Part shown: one piece after another, positions 24,060 through 30,967 of the stretch | Layout of the letters: each line of letters opens with the position of its first letter | How positions within the stretch are numbered: position 1 is the first letter of the stretch | Assembly (NCBI GenBank): GCA_045601285.1 | Contig: JAZRZJ010000017.1 | Span: 1-37,150, forward strand | DNA from: F23-B02 sp045601285 | Lineage (GTDB): Bacteria > Bacillota > Clostridia > Oscillospirales > Oscillospiraceae | Length of the DNA: 37,150 nt | Direction: 5' to 3' | Program-made: the position numbers and the translations under genes | Notes under the pieces: model-generated | Told to the model about the DNA's origin: nothing | The model's input: the letters and a program-made list of their open reading frames with translations, nothing else | Databases searched by the model: none

Positions 24060-24602
24060 CTACTCATCAATATATAGTAGTGTATTGGCTTTCAAAACCG
24101 CAATTATCGTTTTTGCGTCATCAATTTTGCCGGTCATACAAAGCTTGACAAGCTCGCTGATGTGATGCTTTTCAATATTCAGAAACTCATCTTCATCGGG
24201 GTGGCTCTGTCCGCCATAAAGCTCTCTTGCAATATAGATGTGCAGAACCTCCGATGAAAATCCGGGAGAAGTGCAGCAGGGGCCGAGATATATGAGTTCA
24301 TCTGCGGTAAGTCCGGTTTCCTCCGAAAGCTCTCTGATTGCGCATTCTCTGTGATCTTCGCCGTATTCAAGCTTACCTGCGGGCGCCTCAAGCATCGCTC
24401 TCTGGAAGGGATATCTGAACTGTCTGACGCAATAGCAGTAGCCGTCTCTGTCAATGGGAAGCACCGTTACACCTCCCGGGTGCTCAACCACTTCCCTCTT
24501 GACGATCTTGCCGTTTATTAGCTCGGCATTGTCAAGTCTGACGTTTACGATTACGCCCTTATACTTAATCTCGCCGCTGATTTTCTTCTCAATAAGTTCC
24601 AT
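24060..24602 (-). CDS. NUDIX hydrolase, probable ADP-ribose pyrophosphatase
   Basis: This 180-residue NUDIX enzyme has the complete Nudix box (Gx5Ex7REUxEExGU) at residues 76-98, read as GKLEYGEDHRECAIRELSEE followed by TGL. The surrounding layout (MELIEKKISGEIKYKGVIVN, VEHPGGVTVLPID, VRQFRYPFQRAMLEAPAG, then LGPCCTSPGFSSEVLHIYIA) is that of ADP-ribose/ADP-sugar pyrophosphatases, which split ADP-ribose to AMP and ribose 5-phosphate. The ribosome site TGAGG lies 4 nt before the ATG. It is divergent from the next gene and ends just before the murA promoter, so it could co-transcribe with murA. Confidence 0.93.
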   Translation of the reverse strand: MELIEKKISGEIKYKGVIVNVRLDNAELINGKIVKREVVEHPGGVTVLPIDRDGYCYCVRQFRYPFQRAMLEAPAGKLEYGEDHRECAIRELSEETGLTADELIYLGPCCTSPGFSSEVLHIYIARELYGGQSHPDEDEFLNIEKHHISELVKLCMTGKIDDAKTIIAVLKANTLLYIDE

Positions 24603-24821
24603 TTTGCCTCAGAGCTACTTTACATAATTAATAATTACACACTTTACATAATGTGATTTCAGTATACCACTATCACAAGATAATTTCCATAAATTTTGTA
24701 TAGAAAATCGAAAATTTTTGCAATAAAATTGATGCTGTAAACCTATTTTAACACATTCTTTTCCGTAGTGAAACTTAGTTGTAACTTCATTGTAATTTTG
24801 TTATTTTCAGGAGGAAATATT
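24603..24821. promoter_or_regulatory. 219-bp divergent intergenic region with direct and inverted repeats
   Basis: The region is AT-rich and lies between the NUDIX gene and the small unknown gene. ACTTTACATAA occurs twice (24617-24627 and 24641-24651) with a period of 24 bp. TGTGAT (24653-24658) and ATCACA (24673-24678) are inverted around a central GTATAC. A -10-like TATACT on the minus strand lies inside that dyad, but I see no clean -35. This could be an operator region for the NUDIX gene. No promoter could be fixed for the small plus-strand gene. Confidence 0.4.
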
Positions 24822-25049
24822 ATGTCATCTGATTTCGATAATGGTAGCCTTTTCACCGCAGTATTTGAAGGAAAATGCCCCGATTATTCATTGATCAAGT
24901 ATCTGCTGCGTCTAAAGCGTATGCGCGGAAACACCGCCGTTGATTTATTCAGGAGTGACGGAAAAACCCTTATGATTGCATATCCCGCACCGCCTAAAGC
25001 CGCAGTCGGCATTTCTCATCTTCCCTCCGGAAGACGTCACCGATTTTAA
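24822..25049 (+). CDS. Small protein of unknown function (75 aa)
   Basis: The ATG at 24822 is preceded by a strong AGGAGG with a 7-nt spacer, the best evidence that this is a gene; the ATG at 24768 lacks a ribosome site. The 75-residue product (MSSDFDNGSLFTAVFEGKC...) has no signal peptide or membrane segment. It has a basic middle (LLRLKRMRGNTAVDLF) and a basic C-terminus (GRRHRF). I do not recognise the family. It lies 142 nt upstream of murT on the same strand, but murT appears to have its own promoter, so a functional link is uncertain. Confidence 0.6.
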   Translation: MSSDFDNGSLFTAVFEGKCPDYSLIKYLLRLKRMRGNTAVDLFRSDGKTLMIAYPAPPKAAVGISHLPSGRRHRF

Positions 25050-25117
25050 TAATATTATCTGCTGCATACATTATCTAATATTCGTGATTCGGCACTATCT
25101 TAAATTTTACATTTTTC

Positions 25118-25146
25118 TTGTACGCATTCCTTATGTGTGGTAAAAT
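25118..25146 (+). promoter_or_regulatory. Sigma-A promoter of murT-gatD-like operon
   Basis: TTGTAC (25118-25123), a 17-bp spacer and TAAAAT (25141-25146) lie about 45 nt upstream of the murT start. Confidence 0.6.
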
Positions 25147-25191
25147 ATTATGAATTTAAATATCACATGAAAATATCACATGAGGCAAAAC

Positions 25192-26577
25192 ATGAAACAG
25201 ATAAGATTTATTTTGACCGCAATCATCGCAAAGCTATGCTGCATCGGAATGAAGCTGCTGCACCGTCAGGCAAGCTATCTCCCGGGCAAAATAGCACTGA
25301 AGCTTTGTCCCGACTTTATCGGGCGTATGGGCAGACCCGAAACCGTCATTGCCGTAACCGGCACAAACGGCAAGACCACTGTCAGCAATCTTGTAACCGG
25401 TATTCTTCGCAGCAACGGATACAGCGTCACTAATAACAGTGCAGGCTCCAATGTCGATGCAGGCATTGCAAGCGCACTGATAGACAACGGCAATCTTTTC
25501 GGCAAGCCCCGCAACAGCATTGCCGTGCTCGAATGCGACGAGAGAAGCTCTCTCCGAATTTATCCCCACATCAAGCCCGATTACATTGTCTGCAACAATA
25601 TTATGCGCGACTCCGTAAAGCGCAATGCCAATACAGATTTTATTTCCTATATCATTTCATCGGCAATACCCGAGAGCACAACGCTTGTTCTCAATGCCGA
25701 CGACATAATCTGCTCCGGTCTCGGCAGCTCTGCCAACAAAAAGCTGTATTTCGGTGTTGAGCATCTCTTCGGCAGCGAGCATTACGGTGACAGCGCTGAT
25801 ATTAAGGACATAAACTACTGTCCCGAATGCGGCGGCGAGCTTGTGTATGACTACACCCGATACAATCATATCGGTCATGTTCATTGCAGCTCCTGCGATT
25901 TCAAAAATGCCGTTCCCGATTACTGCGCGGTTTCCGTTGATTCCGAAAAGAAGCTTCTGACTGTTTCCCATGCAGAGAACTCCTTCGATTTCAGACTGAT
26001 TAATGACAACATCGCAAACATTTATAACACAACCGCCGCAATCGCGATCCTGACGGAATTCGGACTTTCTCCAGAGCAGATCGAGGCCGGTCTGCAGGAC
26101 GTTAAAATTGTTTCGTCGCGCTTTGACCGCGAGGTGTGCTGCGGCAAGCCTGTTACGCTTCAGCTTGCAAAGAGTCAGAATCCCATTGCCTGCTCACGCG
26201 CAATTGACTATGCCCGCAAGTCAGAAGGCAATGCCAAAGCCGTCATTGCAATTATCGACGACATTCACGAAAATGTGAACAACACAGAAAATATCAGCTG
26301 GATCTATGACTGTTCATACGCTCCGCTCGGCGATGACTCCATAAGTCAGGTCATTTTCGGAGGTCCGAGATGCGCAGACCATATTCTTCGCGCAATGATT
26401 GACGGAGTTGATACCTCGAATTTCCGGACCGTCGATGATATTTATAATACCGTTGATTTGCTGGACGCAAGGAGCTGTGACGCGGTTTTCATCATGTATG
26501 ACCTTTATCTTGTTGACGACGCAAGAAAGATTATGGAAGCTGTAAAGAAAAAGCTTGAGGAGGCTGATGCAGAATGA
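25192..26577 (+). CDS. murT: MurT-type Mur ligase (lipid II isoglutaminyl synthase subunit)
   Basis: MurT works with GatD to amidate the alpha-carboxyl of D-Glu in lipid II, giving D-isoglutamine. I start at the ATG at 25192, with GAGG 6 nt upstream; the ATG at 25180 has none. The 461-residue product has a hydrophobic N-terminal helix, the SYLPGKIALKLCP motif and P-loop VTGTNGKTTVSNLV (57-63). A Cys4 zinc ribbon is intact (CPEC 210-213, CSSC 232-235), as MurT proteins have in the ligase middle domain. The C-terminal domain (DUF1727) shows SQNPIACSRAID and SWIYD (369-373), where relatives usually read D-x-SWIWD. It overlaps the gatD-like gene by ATGA. It is intact as a ligase even though the partner glutaminase looks inactive. 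Confidence 0.93.
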   Translation: MKQIRFILTAIIAKLCCIGMKLLHRQASYLPGKIALKLCPDFIGRMGRPETVIAVTGTNGKTTVSNLVTGILRSNGYSVTNNSAGSNVDAGIASALIDNGNLFGKPRNSIAVLECDERSSLRIYPHIKPDYIVCNNIMRDSVKRNANTDFISYIISSAIPESTTLVLNADDIICSGLGSSANKKLYFGVEHLFGSEHYGDSADIKDINYCPECGGELVYDYTRYNHIGHVHCSSCDFKNAVPDYCAVSVDSEKKLLTVSHAENSFDFRLINDNIANIYNTTAAIAILTEFGLSPEQIEAGLQDVKIVSSRFDREVCCGKPVTLQLAKSQNPIACSRAIDYARKSEGNAKAVIAIIDDIHENVNNTENISWIYDCSYAPLGDDSISQVIFGGPRCADHILRAMIDGVDTSNFRTVDDIYNTVDLLDARSCDAVFIMYDLYLVDDARKIMEAVKKKLEEADAE

Positions 26578-27296
26578 AAATCGAAATACTGTTTTCCAGG
26601 CTGTGCAACCTTTACGGCGACAGCAAAAATATTGATTATCTCAGGCTTTGTCTGCCCGAGGCTGAATTTATCATGACCGAAATCACCGATGCCGTGCCCT
26701 ATTTTGCGGACAATGACGTTGATATGATTTACATGGGCGGAATGTCCGAAGCGGCGCAGAAGCGTGTTACAGAGTATCTCATGCCCCACAAGGCAAGGAT
26801 TATCGAGCTGATCGAAAAAAACGTTGTTTTTCTTTCAACCGGCAACGCTTTTGAAATCTTCACCGAAGAAATACAGAATCTCACTTCAAAAGAGAGCTAT
26901 GAGGCTCTCGGTATCTTCCCCCTGGTAACAAAAATCGACCTTTTCAATCGCTACAACGGAAAGGTCATGGGCAGGCTTGAGGATTTCACGCTTGTCGGCT
27001 TCAAATCCCAGTTCTCAATGGTTTACGGAGCTGCAGAGGGCTGCTGTCTGTTCAAGGCCGACAGAGGTACCGGGCTCAATACCTCCACCTCTTGCGAGGG
27101 GCTCCGCATGAACAATTTCATCGGCGCAAACATTCTCGGTCCCGTTCTTATTCTTAACCCTCTGTTTACAGAGTATATCATGGGTCTGCTCGGGATCGAG
27201 AACCCGCGGTGCGCTTTCCGCGAGCAGTCAATGAAGGCTTATGAAAAGCGCCTTCAGGAGTTAAACAACAAAGTTGTTCCCTTTGACAGACAGTAA
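26574..27296 (+). CDS. GatD-like glutamine amidotransferase homologue lacking catalytic Cys and His
   Basis: This 240-residue partner of MurT overlaps it by 4 nt. GatD normally hydrolyses glutamine and feeds ammonia to MurT. The family scaffold is clear: NLYGDSKNIDYLR near the start, DVDMIYMGGMSEAAQKR, then LGIFPL and the late IGANILGPVLILNP. The nucleophile elbow, usually xCGGYQ, reads LSTGNAFEI (about 87-95), so Cys is replaced by Ser88/Thr89. The late active-site motif, usually TYLHGP, reads ANILGP, so the catalytic His is Leu. The conserved ENHGGR-like segment is also altered (FKSQFSMVYG). Glutaminase activity by the class I mechanism is therefore unlikely. The frame is intact and not decayed, so it may be a structural or regulatory subunit, or bind another ligand. 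Confidence 0.88.
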   Translation: MKIEILFSRLCNLYGDSKNIDYLRLCLPEAEFIMTEITDAVPYFADNDVDMIYMGGMSEAAQKRVTEYLMPHKARIIELIEKNVVFLSTGNAFEIFTEEIQNLTSKESYEALGIFPLVTKIDLFNRYNGKVMGRLEDFTLVGFKSQFSMVYGAAEGCCLFKADRGTGLNTSTSCEGLRMNNFIGANILGPVLILNPLFTEYIMGLLGIENPRCAFREQSMKAYEKRLQELNNKVVPFDRQ

Positions 27297-27306
27297 GGTG
27301 TTCACA

Positions 27307-27621
27307 ATGTCCGAAATCAGAAAAATTACTTTTGAAGAGGCTAAGGAAATTCTTGACTCACGTCCCGAAAGCATCATGCTCGATGTTCGTGAGGAGGAGG
27401 AATACATCACCGGTCACGCCGTTGATGCCGTTCTCTTCCCGGTAGACGACATTGATTACACCGCCGCGTCAATCATACTTCCCGAAAAGGACACTCCCCT
27501 GCTTATTTACTGCCGTTCGGGCAGGCGCAGTGCGGAGGCTGCGGAAAAGCTGAAGTCCCTCGGCTATACCGAGCTGTACGATGTAGGCGGTCTTATCGGC
27601 TGGCCCTACGGATTGGAATAA
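27307..27621 (+). CDS. Rhodanese-like domain protein
   Basis: This 104-residue single-domain rhodanese starts at the ATG at 27307 with AAGGTG upstream, 10 nt after the gatD-like gene. It has the LDVREEEEYITGHAVDA region and the active-site loop YCRSGRRSAEAAEKL (Cys about 69), then GGLIGWPYGLE, the usual ending. The loop keeps the cysteine that carries sulfane sulfur, so it can be a sulfurtransferase; the acceptor is unknown. It is last in the murT operon, followed by a strong terminator. Confidence 0.93.
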   Translation: MSEIRKITFEEAKEILDSRPESIMLDVREEEEYITGHAVDAVLFPVDDIDYTAASIILPEKDTPLLIYCRSGRRSAEAAEKLKSLGYTELYDVGGLIGWPYGLE

Positions 27622-27625
27622 TGAT

Positions 27626-27655
27626 CCCCCGGCTTCATAGCTGCCGGGGGTTTTC
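27626..27655 (+). terminator. Terminator of the murT operon
   Basis: An 8-bp GC stem, CCCCCGGC (27626-27633) / GCCGGGGG (27643-27650), with a 9-base loop is followed by TTTTCGTTTA. It starts 5 nt after the rhodanese stop. Confidence 0.88.
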
Positions 27656-27671
27656 GTTTACAAAAAAACGC

Positions 27672-27715
27672 GGGGACAGACCCGAGGTCTGTCCCCTATA
27701 TCCCGGCATTGCCGG
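27672..27715. repeat. Palindromic intergenic element (two hairpins)
   Basis: An 11-bp perfect inverted repeat, GGGGACAGACC (27672-27682) and GGTCTGTCCCC (27686-27696), has a 3-base loop. It is followed by CCGGC ATT GCCGG (27703-27715). It lies in the 325-bp gene-free gap 27622-27946, after a complete terminator, so it is not needed for termination. Related GGGGACAG palindromes are, from memory, scattered between genes in many Clostridia. The rest of the gap is AT-rich with no supported gene. Confidence 0.6.
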
Positions 27716-27886
27716 CAAACAAAAAAGCAAAAATGTATTCTGTATCCGTAGATAAGCTTTTACATTTCCGGCGTACACAGCTTTTGTGCCGGTCTTCTGA
27801 GACCATCATTTCTGTTGCCGGGCTTTTCTGTCTGATTCTATTATTAACACATTATCTATTGATACTCATGGAAAATTATAATATAT

Positions 27887-27917
27887 TTGACTAAAAAATA
27901 TGGGCAATGAATATAAT
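27887..27917 (+). promoter_or_regulatory. Candidate promoter of yaaL-bofA
   Basis: TTGACT (27887-27892) and TATAAT (27912-27917) flank a 19-bp spacer, longer than ideal, 29 nt upstream of the yaaL start. bofA is sigma-E-dependent in Bacillus; I did not find a good sigma-E site here. Confidence 0.45.
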
Positions 27918-27946
27918 ATTGAGAAAAGAACAAGGAGTCTTTTCTC

Positions 27947-28159
27947 ATGTCAAAAGCAAAGAAAGAGCTTAAACGCAGGCAGGCTGAATATGCCCGCAGA
28001 ATAAACGAGCTTCATGACATACGCTCACGTCTTCAATGCGCATATTCCGCCTTTGACAATATAACCGACAAGGATATGCTTGATGCCTGCATTTTTGAAA
28101 TAAGCGCCCTTAAGTCGCGCTATAACTGCGCTGTAATTAATATAAGGAATATGGAGTAG
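27947..28159 (+). CDS. yaaL: YaaL-like DUF2508 family protein
   Basis: This 70-residue, highly charged helical protein (MSKAKKELKRRQAEYARRIN...) has ISALKSRYNCAVINIRNME at its end. Size, charge pattern and position directly upstream of bofA match the DUF2508/YaaL family, which precedes bofA in Bacillus. The function is unknown. AAGGAG lies 11 nt before the ATG, and it is 7 nt from bofA. The assignment depends on context as well as sequence. Confidence 0.8.
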   Translation: MSKAKKELKRRQAEYARRINELHDIRSRLQCAYSAFDNITDKDMLDACIFEISALKSRYNCAVINIRNME

Positions 28160-28166
28160 CAAGCCC

Positions 28167-28427
28167 ATGCTTTCAAAAATCATTTCAATAATCATCGCCG
28201 TTTTTGCCCTGTGGCTGTTTTTCAAAATTTTTGCCGTGCCTCTCGGGTGGCTGCTGAGACTTTTGCTGAACGCGCTTGCAGGACTTGTTATACTGTTTGC
28301 GGTAAACTTTGTGGGCAGTTACATAGGATTACATATCTCAGTTGGCTGGATAAGCGCACTGATAACGGGAGTGCTCGGTCTTCCGGGAGTAGTACTTCTT
28401 TTGCTTATCGAAAACCTCATAATATAA
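28167..28427 (+). CDS. bofA: BofA-family pro-sigma-K processing inhibitor
   Basis: BofA is an integral membrane protein of the outer forespore membrane that, with SpoIVFA, holds the SpoIVFB protease inactive until engulfment is complete. The 86-residue product is almost entirely hydrophobic, with two to three helices. It has the family C-terminal motif region NFVGSYIGLHISVGWISALITGVLGLPG in two parts (NFVG..., then ITGVLGLPGVVLLLL). It follows yaaL, as in Bacillus, but recR is not adjacent. SpoIVFB and sigK are not in the window, so the regulatory role is inferred from family only. Confidence 0.88.
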   Translation: MLSKIISIIIAVFALWLFFKIFAVPLGWLLRLLLNALAGLVILFAVNFVGSYIGLHISVGWISALITGVLGLPGVVLLLLIENLII

Positions 28428-28454
28428 AAAACGCTGCGTTTCGCAGCGTTTTTT
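28426..28454. terminator. Bidirectional terminator between bofA and murF
   Basis: The stem is AAAAAACGCTGCG (28426-28438) / CGCAGCGTTTTTT (28442-28454), with a TTT loop. It overlaps the bofA stop and ends 1 nt before the murF stop. The A/T flanks give a T-run on either strand, fitting the two convergent operons. Confidence 0.9.
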
Positions 28455-28455
28455 C

Positions 28456-29799
28456 TTATTTAAGAAGCTTAAGAGCTTCGGAAATCTCGTCAAATTTCAT
28501 GCTGTGGGAAGCTTTGACAAGCACGGTGTCCCCCTCTTTTATCAGCTCGGGGAGTTTTGCAATAAGCTCGCCGTTTGTTGCAAAATGCTTTTTTTCAATG
28601 CTTGCGCCCTTTGAGGTGTTTTCGGAAAGCTCACCTACGGTGAGCAGAAGGTCAACTCCGTTTTCAGAGGCGTAGCTTCCGACACCGGCGTGGAGCTTTT
28701 CCTTATTTTCGCCCATTTCCAGCATATCTCCGAGAATACACACCTTGCGTCCGCCGTTCTTTTTCAGGGAGTCAATTCCGCATTTTACCGAGTCGGGATT
28801 TGCGTTATAGCAGTCATCAATCAGGGTAATATAACCGGTTTTAACAACGCTTGCCCGACGTCCGACGGTTTCAAATTCCCAAACACCGCGGATAATTTCT
28901 TCATCGCTGAGGCCCATTTTGATGCCGACTGCAGCGCCCTCAAGCGAAGCATACACCATGTGCTGTCCGTAGGCAGTAGTTTTCACGTCTATTCTTCTGT
29001 CCCCGCTTACAAGCGTGCAGCAAAGCTGCATGGTCTCGTCATAATGAATGTTCTCTGCGCGGACATCGGCATTGCTGCCCGTTCCGAAAAGCACCTTGTT
29101 CTGTCTGCATTCAAAGGCGGCAAGCAGGTCATCATCGCCGTTCATGAACACGGTGCCGTCCTCCGACATGAAATCAAGCATTTCGGTCTTTGCCTTAACA
29201 ACACCGTTTCTGTCATGAAGATGTTCAAGATGAGCATGGCCTATAAGGGTATAAACCGCCATTGTGGGACGAACTATTTTGGCAAGGCGTGTCATTTCTC
29301 CGAAATCGGAAATACCCATTTCGATTACCGCCGCCTCATGCTCGGGCTCGATTCGGAAAATCGTCAGAGGAACGCCCAGCTCGTTATTAAGGTTTTTCTC
29401 TGTTTTCAGCACATTGAAGCGCTGTGAAAGTACAGAAGCAACCATTTCCTTTGCGGTTGTCTTGCCGACGCTTCCCGCAATACCGATTACGGGAATATCA
29501 AAGCGCTGTCGGTAGTTTTCCGCAAGCACCTTAAGCGCAGCGGCAACGTCGGAGACAAGGATAATATCTCCGCAAGCACCCTCGGGAATACGTTCTGCAA
29601 TGCAGCAGACTGCGCCAAGCTCAAAGGCTTTTGCCATATAATCGTGACCGTCTACCCGCTCACCCTTAAGTGCGGCAAACATACTGCCGCTCTCAACCTT
29701 ACGGCTGTCGATGCAGACGCCGAGGATCTCCCCGCGTCCCTCGCCTACGAGCTTTCCGCCGCAGATTTCCGCGGCTTCCTTTACGGTAATACCTCTCAT
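28456..29799 (-). CDS. murF: UDP-MurNAc-tripeptide--D-alanyl-D-alanine ligase MurF
   Basis: MurF adds D-Ala-D-Ala to the UDP-MurNAc-tripeptide. The 447-residue product has the N-terminal Mur domain (GVCIDSRKVESGSMFAALKGE), P-loop GIAGSVGKTTAKEM (Gly109-Thr115), the LNNELGVPLTIF and EMGISDFGEM central motifs, and DDCYNANPDSVKCGIDSL. C-terminal GDMLEMGE is also diagnostic. It overlaps ddl by 4 nt, and the ddl-murF pair occurs in Bacillus too. murF is here detached from the dcw cluster at the left of the window. Confidence 0.96.
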   Translation of the reverse strand: MRGITVKEAAEICGGKLVGEGRGEILGVCIDSRKVESGSMFAALKGERVDGHDYMAKAFELGAVCCIAERIPEGACGDIILVSDVAAALKVLAENYRQRFDIPVIGIAGSVGKTTAKEMVASVLSQRFNVLKTEKNLNNELGVPLTIFRIEPEHEAAVIEMGISDFGEMTRLAKIVRPTMAVYTLIGHAHLEHLHDRNGVVKAKTEMLDFMSEDGTVFMNGDDDLLAAFECRQNKVLFGTGSNADVRAENIHYDETMQLCCTLVSGDRRIDVKTTAYGQHMVYASLEGAAVGIKMGLSDEEIIRGVWEFETVGRRASVVKTGYITLIDDCYNANPDSVKCGIDSLKKNGGRKVCILGDMLEMGENKEKLHAGVGSYASENGVDLLLTVGELSENTSKGASIEKKHFATNGELIAKLPELIKEGDTVLVKASHSMKFDEISEALKLLK

Positions 29800-30824
29800 T
29801 TATACTTCTCCATAGAAAGAGCAAGGATCTTTTCGCAGACATCTCCGAAGTCCATGCCCAGTACCCCTGCCGCCAGGGGAACAAAGCTTGTAGGAGTCAT
29901 GCCGGGGATTGTATTAGCCTCCAGACAGTAGAATTTGCCGTCTGCTTCGTCCATAATGAAGTCTGCTCTGAAATATACGTCCAGCTTAAGAGCATCAGCA
30001 ACCGATTCGGAAATGCGGGAAAGCTCGGCACATTCCGCATCGGTAATGGGTGCGGGACACAGCTCCTCAACATATCCCGACTGGTACTTGTCCTTATAAT
30101 CAAACCAGCCGTTTTTTGTTACGATCTCAATTGGGGGAAACGCCTTTCCGTCCATAACGGTGACGGAAAACTCCCTGCCCTTTATGTATTTTTCAACTAC
30201 AACTCTGTCCTCGTACTTAAAGGCAAGCTCAAGTGCGGCATTGTATTCATCCTCGCTCTTTACCAGAGAGGTTCCCACGCTGGAGCCGCCGGAGCATGGC
30301 TTAACAACGCAGGGGAAGCCCACGTTTTCATAAACAGAGTCATTCTTATCGACTATGATCCCGGCGGGAGTGGGGATCCCGTTTGCTCTGAACATTATCT
30401 TGCTTACTTCCTTGTTCATGGCAATCGCACTGCCCAGAAATCCGCTTCCGGTATACTTTATGCCGTGCATATCCAGTGTTGCCTGAATTTTTCCGTCCTC
30501 GCCGTCCTCACCGTGAAGGGCAAGGAAGCAGATATCCGCAGCCTTGCAGATTTCTATTACGTTTTTGCCTATGCGTGAGCCGTCACCCTCGGCAAACATT
30601 TTCGCCACATCAGGCACCTGCTCCTTGACGCAATAATACAAGTCCTCCTGCTCACGCTCAAAAAGCTCGGCAGGGTCGGAATACTCACCGCTGTAGCCAT
30701 AGAAAAGGTCAACAAGCACAGCCTTATGACCTCTTTCTCTCAGAGCTCTTGCAACATTTGTTCCGCTGGTAACGGAAACATCTCTTTCGCTTGAAATGCC
30801 GCCGCAGACAACAGCAATTTTCAT
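29796..30824 (-). CDS. ddl: D-alanine--D-alanine ligase
   Basis: Ddl joins two D-Ala molecules at the cost of ATP for the end of the peptidoglycan stem. The start is the ATG at 30824 (MKIAVVCGGISSERDVSVTSG), with GGAGG about 8 nt upstream; the longer frame extends into the promoter. The 342-residue ATP-grasp protein shows FLALHGEDGEDGKIQATLD, GSGFLGSAIAMNKEVSK, CVVKPCSGGSSVGTSLV, VEKYIKGREFSVTVMDG and CLEANTIPGMTPTSFVPLAA, all family motifs. Vancomycin-type D-Ala-D-Lac specificity is not indicated, but I could not test the deciding residue by alignment. Confidence 0.95.
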   Translation of the reverse strand: MKIAVVCGGISSERDVSVTSGTNVARALRERGHKAVLVDLFYGYSGEYSDPAELFEREQEDLYYCVKEQVPDVAKMFAEGDGSRIGKNVIEICKAADICFLALHGEDGEDGKIQATLDMHGIKYTGSGFLGSAIAMNKEVSKIMFRANGIPTPAGIIVDKNDSVYENVGFPCVVKPCSGGSSVGTSLVKSEDEYNAALELAFKYEDRVVVEKYIKGREFSVTVMDGKAFPPIEIVTKNGWFDYKDKYQSGYVEELCPAPITDAECAELSRISESVADALKLDVYFRADFIMDEADGKFYCLEANTIPGMTPTSFVPLAAGVLGMDFGDVCEKILALSMEKYK

Positions 30825-30855
30825 TAATCTTTCCTCCGTAATAATGTTTGAATGA

Positions 30856-30884
30856 AGTATATCACACATGACTGACTCATTCAA
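30856..30884 (-). promoter_or_regulatory. Sigma-A promoter of ddl-murF
   Basis: Minus-strand -35 TTGAAT (30879-30884) and -10 TATACT (30856-30861) have a 17-bp spacer, about 32 nt upstream of the ddl start. Confidence 0.7.
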
Positions 30885-30926
30885 ATATATTTTAAAAAAA
30901 GTAGTGCAACATCATTAAAATTATGC

Positions 30927-30932
30927 TATAAT
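30927..30932 (+). promoter_or_regulatory. Extended -10 promoter of the exonuclease gene
   Basis: TATAAT (30927-30932) is preceded by TG at 30924-30925 (TGCTATAAT), an extended -10. The -35 region (around 30904-30910) is poor. It is 36 nt from the start codon and divergent from the ddl promoter. Confidence 0.6.
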
Positions 30933-30967
30933 GCTTTTTCGTAATATGTATAAAGGTCGTTGAATTT

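Noticed and set aside
24653..24678. TGTGAT...ATCACA dyad considered as a CRP site
   Set aside because: The half sites are 14 bp apart rather than the 6-bp spacing of CRP sites, and CRP-cAMP control is not typical for this kind of bacterium.
27709..27894. 61-codon plus-strand open frame before yaaL
   Set aside because: It would start at TTG inside a hairpin, has no ribosome site, and its sequence looks like translated AT-rich intergenic DNA.
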